Of a stretch of DNA of 64,000 bases, positions 17,610 to 26,518 are shown in pieces. The DNA comes from Bacteroides sp. (GTDB taxonomy: Bacteria; Bacteroidota; Bacteroidia; Bacteroidales; Bacteroidaceae). The stretch covers positions 1 through 64,000 of the forward strand of contig NZ_JASLER010000070.1 of assembly GCF_030151085.1 (NCBI RefSeq). Reading direction: 5' to 3'. Below the pieces are notes generated by a model, which did not search any database, was not told the origin of the DNA, and was given only the letters and a program-made list of their open reading frames with translations. Both the position numbers and the translations under genes were made by a program. Within the stretch, counting starts at the first letter, position 1, and the number at the start of each line of letters is the position of its first letter.

Positions 17610-19280
17610 CTATCCGATATGCTTAATTCTTTCTTCAAATTCTTCACGAGGAATACGTGCCTTATTCTTCACTCGTGCTCGATAATTATATATGGTGTTG
17701 GGTGAATAATGAAGGAAATCCGCAATCTTGGAACTATCATCTATTCCTAAACGGATCAGTGCGAAAATTCTAAGTTCTGTATTCAATATTTCATCTCCGG
17801 AGAGGGTAATGTATTCATCTTCTTTTAGTAGGGCATTGAATTCTACAATAAAGTTGGGGAACAGGTGCAGGAAAGCACTATCGAAGTTGGTGTATAATTC
17901 GTTCAGTTCTTTCTCTCTGAATTCCAATGATTTGGTAAGTTTAAGCACATCTCCCATCTGGTTGTTACTGATCTTCTTGCTTACTGTTTTTCGAAAATGA
18001 TCTAATTTGTCAATATATAGCGAGCATAAACCTAAGAAACGTCCGATATATTCTTCCTTGATCTGATTGCTTTCGGATAACCGGGCGTTGGTTTCCGATA
18101 ATTTCTTATTAGTATTGTCTAAATCTTTGTTTACCCGATGAAGCTCTACATTCAACTTCACTAATTTGTCATTGGTTTCTTTAAGCAGGTTTCTGGCTTT
18201 AGCAAGTTTCTTCTTCTGATTGTTGACATATAATACGGAGGCTGCCATAAGCAACGTCAAAACACTAATCAAAATTAGGTAAACGGTTAATTGCTGATTG
18301 CTATTTTTTATTTGGTCCTGATAATTATCATTGATGATTGATAAAGCTTCAGAGCTCTGTTGATTGCGCCTTTTAGAGTTGTACAATTTGATTTCTTTCC
18401 ATGAGAAACGGATGTAGCGATGTGCTCGTTCTATATCTCCTTCATCGCATAATATGCCGGCAAGCATCCATAAAGAAGCATGATCTTTCACAGCTGCTTT
18501 GATGTCGGAAATAGAAGATTCTGCGAGCCAATACTTAGTTTGTTCCACATCTTTGAGCCCGCGGAAATCAATAGCTCGATAATAGGTGATAATTGAATAT
18601 TCGGGGCTATTCTTTGCTACTTTCTTTAAGCGCTCATTATTGACTTCCAAAGCTTCCTTATAGAATTTTTTACCACGTAGCATATTTTCTTTCAGGTTGA
18701 GAAGTTCCATTGATCCGGCGGGAAGTATTGCTAATAAAGAGTCTTTATATGCATCCGACTTTTCGCGATAGGAGAAGAGATGACTGACTGAATATTTGGT
18801 GTAGTAGGCTAGTTCACCGTAAGCCCTGTCATAAGCTAAATAGTAACCGGTTACTAAGTTGGAAGATAATGTAGAACGTTTTATCTGATCCAGAACATCG
18901 ACTGCTTCCTTGTAAAGACCGGCAAGGGTGAGAAAATAGGAGAGGTATATACGGCTCTCGTCCATATATTCCTGATGATGCTGTTCGGCAGCTATTCTTA
19001 TATTCTCATTCATATAATAGAGGCTTGAGTCGTATGAGTACGATTTGTATTCAAAGGCTAGCTCTTTGTTAAGAAGATATTTCTCTTTTAAATCATCCTT
19101 AGCCACAGCTAGTCTGGTTTTGATATGGTTGATTTTATTTTCCCGTATTTCACTATAAGTTTCACATTTCTCTATGGTTTGGTCAAGGACTTTATAGAGA
19201 GAATCCAATTTCTCGCTTTGCTTGCCGGAAGCAGTTAAAGTGAGGAAGAGAGAAAAGAAAATGGATATTGTGATTTTCAT
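17610..19280 (-). CDS. DUF6377 membrane-spanning transcriptional regulator
   Basis: This 556-residue protein has a signal peptide or first anchor, then a ~300-residue helical, TPR-like periplasmic sensor. One membrane helix lies near residues 327-350 (LTVYLILISVLTLLMAASVL). A cytoplasmic coiled coil follows (about 352-412, Lys/Asn/Leu heptads). A C-terminal HTH is seen near 490-545 (LGIDDSSKIADFLHYSPNTIYNYRARV). This layout matches the SusR-like/DUF6377 group that controls Sus loci in Bacteroides. It lies downstream of the susCD pair with a hairpin and its own -7 element between. It probably senses a periplasmic breakdown product of the glycan this locus imports. Confidence 0.85.
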   Translation of the reverse strand: MKITISIFFSLFLTLTASGKQSEKLDSLYKVLDQTIEKCETYSEIRENKINHIKTRLAVAKDDLKEKYLLNKELAFEYKSYSYDSSLYYMNENIRIAAEQHHQEYMDESRIYLSYFLTLAGLYKEAVDVLDQIKRSTLSSNLVTGYYLAYDRAYGELAYYTKYSVSHLFSYREKSDAYKDSLLAILPAGSMELLNLKENMLRGKKFYKEALEVNNERLKKVAKNSPEYSIITYYRAIDFRGLKDVEQTKYWLAESSISDIKAAVKDHASLWMLAGILCDEGDIERAHRYIRFSWKEIKLYNSKRRNQQSSEALSIINDNYQDQIKNSNQQLTVYLILISVLTLLMAASVLYVNNQKKKLAKARNLLKETNDKLVKLNVELHRVNKDLDNTNKKLSETNARLSESNQIKEEYIGRFLGLCSLYIDKLDHFRKTVSKKISNNQMGDVLKLTKSLEFREKELNELYTNFDSAFLHLFPNFIVEFNALLKEDEYITLSGDEILNTELRIFALIRLGIDDSSKIADFLHYSPNTIYNYRARVKNKARIPREEFEERIKHIG

Positions 19281-19313
19281 AGGTAAATGATTAATTAGAG
19301 GTGAATGTACTCA

Positions 19314-19321
19314 CAAAAATA
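19314..19321 (-). promoter_or_regulatory. -7 promoter element for the DUF6377 regulator
   Basis: TATTTTTG on minus matches TAnnTTTG, 33 nt before the ATG at 19280. It lies after the susD hairpin, so the regulator can be expressed apart from susCD. Confidence 0.55.
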
Positions 19322-19355
19322 GCCAATTTAATCAGAATATAAATTCTTTTTGGAT

Positions 19356-19391
19356 GATTAGTGTTTAGTGACCTGCCACTAAACACTAATC
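19356..19391 (-). terminator. Hairpin after susD
   Basis: Perfect 15-bp arms (GATTAGTGTTTAGTG at 19356-19370 and its complement at 19377-19391) with a 6-nt loop lie 8 nt after the susD stop. There is no long U tract on the minus strand, so it may attenuate or protect the 3' end rather than end transcription fully. Confidence 0.65.
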
Positions 19392-19398
19392 TTTATCA

Positions 19399-20919
19399 TT
19401 AATACCCTTGATTTTGTTTAAGATTCGGATTTATATCAATTTGCGCTTGTGGTATGGGAAACAAAATACGCTCTTCAGTCAATTCATCCATGATGCGACG
19501 TCCTTCGTCTCTACTGTTTAATGAATTCATTGTTTCCTGAGCTTTGCCGGTACGTACCAAGTCGAACCAACGGTGTCCTTCAAAAGCTAATTCCAGTCGG
19601 CGTTCGTTGGCAACTGCATCACGCATTTTCTCTTGTGATGAGGTGATGTTTGATGATAAATCTGCGAGTTTGGCACGCTTGCGGACACGATTTACTGCTT
19701 TTACGGCATCCGGCAGATTGTTTTGTTCAACCAACGCTTCGGCCTTCAACAATAGAATATCGGCAAACCTGATTTTCAGGATACTTGTGGCATTATTGCG
19801 CAACTTGTACATGAAAGGATAGAAATAAGGATCATCCTTCTTGTAGTGGTTAGTCCATGATGGTTTGGCAAAAATCATGGCTTGTTCCATCCTTACCTTG
19901 TCTCCTTCTTTTTCGTAAGCACGTATTAAGTCTCTGGAAGGAGTCAGATATTTAGCCCAATTGTAGGTAGAAGTGGGATTCAGTTCGTTTACGCCATACA
20001 TTGACCATAACCATTGTCCGCTTCCCGGAGTATAAGTGATTTCGAAGATCGATTCTTTAGTATTGCGGTAGCGCACATCGGTTTTAGCATTGTTCGTGGC
20101 GAACAGATCGGAATATTCAGGCATCAGGTCAAATCCGTCTGCTTCCACTTGGTTGCAATAGTCTACCACTTTGGCATAGTCTCTTGCGGGCTTTTCGGCA
20201 TATACTTTTGCCAGGAGGGCTTTGGCAACAGACGAGGATAACAAGAACTTGTTGTCTTTTGCCATTTTCGGGGCATCGGTTGAACCTTCTGTCAAGTCTT
20301 TGATGATCTGTGCATAAACTTCCGTTACCGGTTTTCTCTCAGGATAAAGTAGCGGGTAGATTTCTTCTACATTATCGGCTGTAATTTCAGGTGTTTCTTG
20401 GGTTTGTACCGGTATGTCTCCCCACAAACGGACCATATCGAATAATATCCAACCTCTGAATATCTTAGCTTCGGCTTTCCAGCGGTTACGTTCTGTTTGT
20501 GTCAGAGATGCATCGGGTACTTTGTCAACATTGGAGATTATAATATTGGCTGCACTGATATAGCTTAGGTATTTATCCCAGCTTCTGGCAATGAGACCAT
20601 TGTCTGCATCCTGACGTAGATTTTCCATCGTCACTAAATTATTACTCGAACCACCACTGTAAGCATTATCCGAGTGGGTATCGGTAAATACGGTGAAGTC
20701 CAGTGTCCATTCTTGTTGTGCCGATCCGCTGATAAGTTTGTACATGGCATTGTATTGCGTTTCCATCTCTTCTTTGGTGGCAAACTTGATATCATTGTCT
20801 TCTGTATCTTTGGCAATAGTGATTTCACTGAACGAAGATACCGGATCTTTTTCTAAATCGCAGGAGGTGTATGCAAGGCAGATTGTTGCATATATAATGC
20901 TTGTTATTATCTTTTTCAT
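19399..20919 (-). CDS. SusD/RagB-family surface glycan-binding lipoprotein
   Basis: This 506-residue lipoprotein has a signal ending in TSC (Cys ~20). The SusD fold is shown by the N-terminal helical region (DLEKDPVSSFSE), RGWILFDMVRLWGDIPV, the repeated TPR-like helices, and the C-terminal signature LELAFEGHRWFDLVRTGKA with a final NQGY. SusD proteins hold glycan at the cell surface and act as the lid of the SusC pore. It follows susC by 14 nt, so the two are co-translated from one transcript. The specific glycan cannot be told from sequence. Confidence 0.95.
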   Translation of the reverse strand: MKKIITSIIYATICLAYTSCDLEKDPVSSFSEITIAKDTEDNDIKFATKEEMETQYNAMYKLISGSAQQEWTLDFTVFTDTHSDNAYSGGSSNNLVTMENLRQDADNGLIARSWDKYLSYISAANIIISNVDKVPDASLTQTERNRWKAEAKIFRGWILFDMVRLWGDIPVQTQETPEITADNVEEIYPLLYPERKPVTEVYAQIIKDLTEGSTDAPKMAKDNKFLLSSSVAKALLAKVYAEKPARDYAKVVDYCNQVEADGFDLMPEYSDLFATNNAKTDVRYRNTKESIFEITYTPGSGQWLWSMYGVNELNPTSTYNWAKYLTPSRDLIRAYEKEGDKVRMEQAMIFAKPSWTNHYKKDDPYFYPFMYKLRNNATSILKIRFADILLLKAEALVEQNNLPDAVKAVNRVRKRAKLADLSSNITSSQEKMRDAVANERRLELAFEGHRWFDLVRTGKAQETMNSLNSRDEGRRIMDELTEERILFPIPQAQIDINPNLKQNQGY

Positions 20920-20933
20920 ATCTGGATAATTTA

Positions 20934-23894
20934 TTAGAATTCAACATTTAAACCGAAGACAAATGTCTTTACTTGCGGATAGGTACCCCAGTCTATACCT
21001 TGAACAGTAGCGCTGTTGCCAAACTGGTTTACTTCCGGGTCGAAACCTTTGTATTTAGTAAAGGTTATCAGGTTTTGTGCCGAAGTATAAACCTGCAAAC
21101 GATTCAGGAAAATCTTCTTCAACATTCGTGTCGGAAATTCGTAAGAGAGTGTGATGTTCTTTACTCTCAAATAAGAACCGTCTTCCACCCAGCGGCTGGA
21201 TGCTTTGACATTTTCGGTGCTGATCAGTGCTCTCGGTATATTGGTTATGTCACCCGGCTTTTTCCAACGGTTGAGTACTTCCGTCGATTGATTTCGTGAA
21301 CTGTACATACCTTCTGTTTCAATACGTGAAGCGTTGTAGATATCGTTACCTACCGAGCCGGTCAGGAAAATGTTCAAACCGATACCTTTGTAGGAAAAGT
21401 TGTTTGTCATACCGAAAGTGAAATCCGGGTTCGGGTCACCGATATAAGTCTTGTCGCTGGAAGTGATACGTCCGTTTTTGTCAATATCACGATAAATGAT
21501 GTCACCTGTTTGTGGATCGACTCCGTCACTAATAAATCCCCAGAACATACCCAGTGGCTTACCTTCGGTCATGCGTACTACTTTCTCGTTGGTCGATTCG
21601 GATGTTTGTCCGTAGTAGTAAATCTTTTGCAGGTTCAATTTGGTTACTTTGTTGCGGTTGAAGGAGATATTAAAATCGGTATCCCATTTGAACTTGCCTA
21701 CAAAATTCTTGGAGTTGATGGCGAATTCCAATCCTTTATTCTCCATCTCACCTTCATTTCTTGTAACGGATGAAACTGAAGCGGTAGAGGGTAGGGGGAC
21801 ATCCATCAGCAAGTTGGTGGTATGCTTGTAGTAGGCATCTGCTGTGAATTGCAGGCGATTATCCAAGACGCTTAGGTCGATACCGATATTGGTTTGGGTG
21901 GTGGTTTCCCAAGTCAGGTCGCGGTTGGGCATATTGGCAGGGCTGAGGGTAACCATGGCATTGGCTTTTCCTTCTTCCCACCAATTTTGTCGGGTGATGT
22001 TGTAGCGTTGGAGGTAAGCATAGTCGCCGATACCCGATTGGTTACCGGTTTGTCCCCAACCACCACGTAATTTCAAATCGTTGATCCAGGTATAGTCCTC
22101 CATGAACTTCTCAGAAGATAAACGCCAACCGGCAGATATGGATGGAAATATACCCCAACGCTTTCCGGGAGCCAGTTTGGATGAACCGTCCGTACGCATA
22201 TTAGCGGTAACCATATATTTGCTGTCATAGTTGTAAGCTGCACGGAAGGCATAGGACATAATAGCCCATTGTGAAGCCGTAGTGCCATTGCCTTGTGATA
22301 CTTTGTTTCCTGCATTCAAGGTATGGATGTCTGATGAGAAGAAATGGGAAACGCCTTGGTAAGAATAGGTGTAATCCGAATTGGTATAAGAACTTACGGC
22401 AACTGCTGAGAGGGCATGTTTCTTGAATTTCTTATCGAAAGACAAGGTGTTATCGAATACCAATACTGTGCTTTGAGAGCGATTGTCGTCGGCTGTACCG
22501 AATTGTTCACGTCCATAAGAGGTCTTCTTGGGGTCGAGGAAGGATGTGTAATGGTAACTTTTCCGGTCGATAGCAAGAGAAGACTTGAACTTCAGGAAAG
22601 GAGCAAAAGTGATTTCACCGGACACATTGCCTAACAAACGGTTGCTCTTCGCTATATTGTCGGCAGAACGTGACATGTTTGAGACAGGGTGCGTTACATT
22701 GGCACCGTAGAAGTTATTGTAATATTGTCCGGGATTCTCATCGTCCCAAATCTTGGCATAAGTAGGGGTGTTGATAACAGAAAGAACTACACCGGCCCGG
22801 TTGGCACCTTGTCCCGAAATAATTCCATTACTGCTGTAGTCGGAGTAAGCGACACTGGATGATAACTTAAACCATTTTCTGATTTGGTTCTCCAGGTTAG
22901 CGCGAAAGTTATATCTTTTATAAAAAGCGACTTTAATTACACCGTCATCTTGTGTATAACCCCCTGAAACGAAATATCTCATTTTATCGTTTCCGTTGGA
23001 GAAGGATAACTGGTAGTTCTGATTAACTCCGGTGGTAAAGGTTTCTTTAAACCAGTCTGTTTCGTCTTTCAATCCGTCCGGCAGATTGATGGCTCCGGTT
23101 TCGTCCATCAGTTCTTTATATTGTGCATGATTCAGGGACTTCATGCTCTTGATGACATTAGAGAAGCCGACGAATGAATTGAAAGCAATCTTTGCTTCTC
23201 CTTTGGCTCCGCTTTTAGTGGTTATCAGTACGACACCATTGGCTGCACGCGAACCATAGATTGCTGCCGATGAGGCATCTTTCAATATCTGCATGGTTTC
23301 GATGTCGTTTGGTGATAGGTAACCGATGTCGGTCATTGGTACTCCGTCCACTACATACAATGGATCGTTACTGGCGCTGATAGAAGAATTACCACGGACA
23401 CGAATCACCATTTCCTGTCCGGGAAGTCCGTTCGGTTGCGTAATCTGTACACCTGCAGCCTTGCCTTGCAATGCGGCTCCGGTTGAAATGATAGGACGTT
23501 CATTCAATTCTTTAGTTGAAACTGAAGTTACAGAGGTGGTTACATCTTTTTTCTGCATAGTACCATAGCCGATGACAACTACCTCATCCAAAAGTTCGGA
23601 ATCATCTTTCAATTCAATTTTCAATGGCTTAGAGGTAGCTTTTACTTCGGTAGTCTGATATCCGATATAGGATATCGTGATCGTTGCGTTGGGTGCAGTC
23701 TTCAAACTGAAGTTTCCGTCCATATCGGTAATCATTCCATTGCTTGTCCCTTTTTCTAAAACGGAGGCTCCGATAATTGGTTCTTGATTAGAGTCTGTTA
23801 CTTTTCCGCTGACAGTGATTTGCTGAGCAAATGCACTTATTGATAAGAATAACATCAATAGCGAAAAAAGAAATCGAATTCTTTGTTCTTTCAT
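20934..23894 (-). CDS. SusC/RagA TonB-dependent outer-membrane transporter
   Basis: This 986-residue importer has a signal peptide ending near AFAQQ. A carboxypeptidase-regulatory-like domain follows (ITVSGKVTDSNQEPIIGASV), then the TonB box region and plug (EVVVIGYGTMQKKDVTTSV, then ALQGKAAGVQITQ) and a large beta-barrel with the C-terminal strand ending in FGLNVEF. There is no STN domain, so control is not by the FecI/FecR route; the DUF6377 protein downstream is the likely regulator. At under 1000 residues it is at the small end for SusC. A -7 element lies 67 nt upstream. Confidence 0.95.
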   Translation of the reverse strand: MKEQRIRFLFSLLMLFLSISAFAQQITVSGKVTDSNQEPIIGASVLEKGTSNGMITDMDGNFSLKTAPNATITISYIGYQTTEVKATSKPLKIELKDDSELLDEVVVIGYGTMQKKDVTTSVTSVSTKELNERPIISTGAALQGKAAGVQITQPNGLPGQEMVIRVRGNSSISASNDPLYVVDGVPMTDIGYLSPNDIETMQILKDASSAAIYGSRAANGVVLITTKSGAKGEAKIAFNSFVGFSNVIKSMKSLNHAQYKELMDETGAINLPDGLKDETDWFKETFTTGVNQNYQLSFSNGNDKMRYFVSGGYTQDDGVIKVAFYKRYNFRANLENQIRKWFKLSSSVAYSDYSSNGIISGQGANRAGVVLSVINTPTYAKIWDDENPGQYYNNFYGANVTHPVSNMSRSADNIAKSNRLLGNVSGEITFAPFLKFKSSLAIDRKSYHYTSFLDPKKTSYGREQFGTADDNRSQSTVLVFDNTLSFDKKFKKHALSAVAVSSYTNSDYTYSYQGVSHFFSSDIHTLNAGNKVSQGNGTTASQWAIMSYAFRAAYNYDSKYMVTANMRTDGSSKLAPGKRWGIFPSISAGWRLSSEKFMEDYTWINDLKLRGGWGQTGNQSGIGDYAYLQRYNITRQNWWEEGKANAMVTLSPANMPNRDLTWETTTQTNIGIDLSVLDNRLQFTADAYYKHTTNLLMDVPLPSTASVSSVTRNEGEMENKGLEFAINSKNFVGKFKWDTDFNISFNRNKVTKLNLQKIYYYGQTSESTNEKVVRMTEGKPLGMFWGFISDGVDPQTGDIIYRDIDKNGRITSSDKTYIGDPNPDFTFGMTNNFSYKGIGLNIFLTGSVGNDIYNASRIETEGMYSSRNQSTEVLNRWKKPGDITNIPRALISTENVKASSRWVEDGSYLRVKNITLSYEFPTRMLKKIFLNRLQVYTSAQNLITFTKYKGFDPEVNQFGNSATVQGIDWGTYPQVKTFVFGLNVEF

Positions 23895-23960
23895 ACGTAT
23901 TAAATTTAAAAATAAATAATGGGTTACTATTAGTTTTATCTGTTTTGGATTTCAACTGCG

Positions 23961-23968
23961 CAAATGTA
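23961..23968 (-). promoter_or_regulatory. -7 promoter element for the susC locus
   Basis: TACATTTG followed by CGC on the minus strand matches TAnnTTTG and predicts a leader of about 60 nt for susC. Confidence 0.55.
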
Positions 23969-24236
23969 TAGCTATTGTAGGTAGGTTGTTTCCGAACAAG
24001 ATTTTGAAGTGGATTTTTTAATCTTGAATATTTGCGTAATATATTGATATATAATGTTTAATAAGTCTAGTGACTGCTTCGAAAAAGTGGATGCAATATG
24101 GATGAATTCACCTTCATATAAAGGGCGTTTATGAGACTTTTGGGATATTAATATAAAAACTATTTGCTGTTTAGTAAAAAACTATTTTGCATAGACCTGA
24201 AAGTTCTTTTGCATATAAGATAAACTTTGATTAAAG

Positions 24237-24311
24237 CTTTTGATTATATAACCGAAACTTTTAATTATATAACCGAAAGCTTTGGTTTTATAATCAAAAG
24301 TTTCGGTTATA
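24237..24311. repeat. 21-bp repeat palindrome, two direct and two inverted units
   Basis: Two direct 21-bp units (24237-24257 and 24258-24278, one mismatch, core ATTATATAACCGAAA) meet an inverted unit at 24280-24300 (18 of 21) and a partial inverted unit at 24301-24311. The whole is a dyad centred on 24279, with arms 24248-24268 and 24290-24310 complementary at 20 of 21 positions. The unit length is two helical turns, which suits multimeric protein binding. Confidence 0.75.
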
Positions 24312-24481
24312 GTTTTCTTTATACTAAAGATATCTTTTATATCTATGCAAAGCAAGTTTTAAGTAAGGTTGGAGTAAGTTTTCCATTTGTATGTTAAAGT
24401 ATAGTCAGAGTGATAGCTTGCTCTTATTATATATATGTGTAAAGAAGTGAGGGATATACAGATAATTTTCAGATAGAACCT

Positions 24482-24512
24482 TTTGTACTTCAAGAAAATA
24501 CTTTTATCTTTG
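24482..24512 (+). promoter_or_regulatory. Promoter of rpsA
   Basis: The -33 element TTTG (24482-24485) and -7 element TATCTTTG (24505-24512) are separated by 19 bp, a full match to the Bacteroides primary-sigma promoter. The leader is about 60 nt. Confidence 0.8.
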
Positions 24513-24577
24513 CACCCGATTTTTATGAGTCAATATAAAGTCTCACTTAATTAACGAGTTAAACAATTTATTTATTA

Positions 24578-26374
24578 ATGGAAAATTTAAAGAATGTTGC
24601 TCCCATTGAAGACTTCAACTGGGATGCCTACGAAAACGGTGAAGCCGTAACAAACGTAAGTCATGATGACTTAGAAAAAGCGTATGACACTACGCTGAAC
24701 AAAGTTAACGACCGCGAGGTAGTTGACGGAACCGTAATCGCAATGAACAAGCGTGAAGTAGTTGTGAACATCGGTTACAAATCAGACGGTATCATTCCGA
24801 TGAGTGAATTCCGTTACAACCCTGAACTGACTATCGGTGATACAGTAGAAGTATATATCGAAAATCAGGAAGACAAAAAAGGACAGCTCGTTCTGTCTCA
24901 CCGCAAGGCTCGTGCTACTCGTTCTTGGGATCGCGTTAACGCAGCTTTGGAAAACGAAGAAATTATCAAGGGATTCATCAAGTGCCGTACCAAGGGTGGT
25001 ATGATCGTAGATGTATTCGGCATCGAAGCTTTCTTGCCGGGTTCTCAGATCGACGTGAAGCCTATCCGCGACTACGATGTATTCGTTGGCAAAACAATGG
25101 AATTCAAGGTTGTTAAGATCAACCAGGAATTCAAGAACGTGGTTGTTTCTCACAAAGCTCTTATCGAAGCTGAGTTGGAACAACAGAAGAAAGAAATTAT
25201 CGGTAAGCTCGAAAAAGGACAAGTTCTTGAGGGTACCGTTAAGAATATCACTTCCTATGGTGTATTTATCGACTTGGGTGGCGTAGATGGTTTGATCCAT
25301 ATTACTGACCTCTCTTGGGGCCGCGTAAGCGATCCGAAGGAAGTTGTTGAACTTGACCAGAAACTCAACGTTGTTATCCTTGATTTCGACGACGAGAAGA
25401 AGCGTATCGCTCTGGGCTTGAAGCAACTTACTCCTCATCCTTGGGATGCATTGAGCAACGAGCTTAAAGTTGGTGATCATGTGAAGGGTAAAGTAGTCGT
25501 TATGGCTGACTACGGTGCATTCATCGAAATCGCTGCCGGCGTTGAAGGTTTGATCCACGTATCTGAAATGTCTTGGTCACAACACTTGCGTTCTGCACAA
25601 GACTTTATGAAGGTTGGTGACGAAGTAGAAGCTGTAGTTCTTACACTGGATCGTGAAGAACGTAAGATGTCTCTCGGTATCAAACAATTGAAGTCAGATC
25701 CTTGGGAAACTATCGAAGAAAAATATCCTATCGGTTCTAAGCATGTAGCTAAAGTACGTAACTTCACTAACTTCGGTGTATTCGTAGAAATCGAAGAAGG
25801 TGTTGACGGCTTGATCCACATCTCTGACCTGTCTTGGACTAAGAAGGTTAAACATCCTTCTGAATTCACTCAGATTGGTGCTGATATCGACGTACAAGTT
25901 CTGGAAATCGACAAAGAAAACCGTCGCTTGAGCCTTGGTCACAAGCAACTCGAAGAAAATCCTTGGGATGTATTCGAAACAGTATTCACTGTAGGTTCTG
26001 TACACGAAGGTACTATCATCGAAATGTTGGATAAGGGTGCAGTTGTTGCTCTGCCTTATGGCGTAGAAGGTTTCGCTACTCCGAAACACCTCGTTAAGGA
26101 AGACGGCTCACAAGCTCAGATGGACGAGAAACTTGAGTTCAAGGTGATTGAGTTCAACAAGGACGCTAAGCGTATCATCCTTTCTCATAGCCGCATCTTC
26201 GAAGATGTTGCTAAGGCAGAAGAAAGAGCTGAAAAGAAAGCTGCTAACAAGAAGACATCTGCTCCGAAGAGAGAAGAGTCTGCTTCTATCCAAAACCAAG
26301 CTGCATCTACTACTTTGGGTGACATCGACGCTTTGGCTGCTTTGAAAGAGCAAATGGAAGCTAACAAGAAGTAA
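24578..26374 (+). CDS. rpsA: 30S ribosomal protein S1
   Basis: This 598-residue protein helps mRNA bind the 30S subunit. It has about six S1 (OB-fold) repeats; clear repeat signatures are GTVKNITSYGVFIDLGGVDGL, GKVVVMADYGAFIEIAAGVEGL and AKVRNFTNFGVFVEIEEGVDGL, each followed by IH(I/V)S or IHITDLSW. The C-terminal tail is Lys/Glu/Ala-rich and disordered. It is monocistronic: a consensus promoter lies upstream and a strong terminator downstream. Codon use is strongly biased, as for highly expressed genes, which also creates long false antisense frames. Confidence 0.97.
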   Translation: MENLKNVAPIEDFNWDAYENGEAVTNVSHDDLEKAYDTTLNKVNDREVVDGTVIAMNKREVVVNIGYKSDGIIPMSEFRYNPELTIGDTVEVYIENQEDKKGQLVLSHRKARATRSWDRVNAALENEEIIKGFIKCRTKGGMIVDVFGIEAFLPGSQIDVKPIRDYDVFVGKTMEFKVVKINQEFKNVVVSHKALIEAELEQQKKEIIGKLEKGQVLEGTVKNITSYGVFIDLGGVDGLIHITDLSWGRVSDPKEVVELDQKLNVVILDFDDEKKRIALGLKQLTPHPWDALSNELKVGDHVKGKVVVMADYGAFIEIAAGVEGLIHVSEMSWSQHLRSAQDFMKVGDEVEAVVLTLDREERKMSLGIKQLKSDPWETIEEKYPIGSKHVAKVRNFTNFGVFVEIEEGVDGLIHISDLSWTKKVKHPSEFTQIGADIDVQVLEIDKENRRLSLGHKQLEENPWDVFETVFTVGSVHEGTIIEMLDKGAVVALPYGVEGFATPKHLVKEDGSQAQMDEKLEFKVIEFNKDAKRIILSHSRIFEDVAKAEERAEKKAANKKTSAPKREESASIQNQAASTTLGDIDALAALKEQMEANKK

Positions 26375-26397
26375 TTTACTTCCTAATATAATAAAGT

Positions 26398-26430
26398 AAG
26401 GGCGCTTGTGCAAACAGGCGCCCTTTCTTT
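26398..26430 (+). terminator. Rho-independent terminator of rpsA
   Basis: AGGGCGC (26399-26405) pairs with GCGCCCT (26418-26424) around a 12-nt loop, followed by TTCTTT. It lies 25 nt after the rpsA stop. Confidence 0.85.
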
Positions 26431-26482
26431 GTATCAGCTAGTCAGAATATTGAAGAATACGGGTTGTTTCCTTTTTTATCAC

Positions 26483-26490
26483 TATCTTTG
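26483..26490 (+). promoter_or_regulatory. -7 promoter element for the duplicated lipoprotein gene
   Basis: TATCTTTG followed by CA matches TAnnTTTG, 28 nt before the ATG and after the rpsA terminator. Confidence 0.6.
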
Positions 26491-26518
26491 CAAGATAATA
26501 TATTAAAAAATAGTCATT

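Larger units (their letters stand above)
23895..24577. other. 683-bp spacer between divergent susC and rpsA
   Basis: There is no credible gene. It contains the susC -7 element at 23961-23968 (minus), the rpsA promoter at 24482-24512 (plus), and between them an AT-rich stretch with a four-unit 21-bp repeat palindrome at 24237-24311. The stretch 24020-24200 shows nothing I recognise. Confidence 0.6.

Noticed and set aside
24237..24311. Possible CRISPR or riboswitch
   Set aside because: Units abut with no spacers and point in both directions; no conserved riboswitch core was recognised, and it is outside both predicted leaders.
24782..25558. Minus-strand open frame (258 codons) opposite rpsA
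   Set aside because: Antisense shadow of rpsA codon bias; other frames inside rpsA are open for the same reason.
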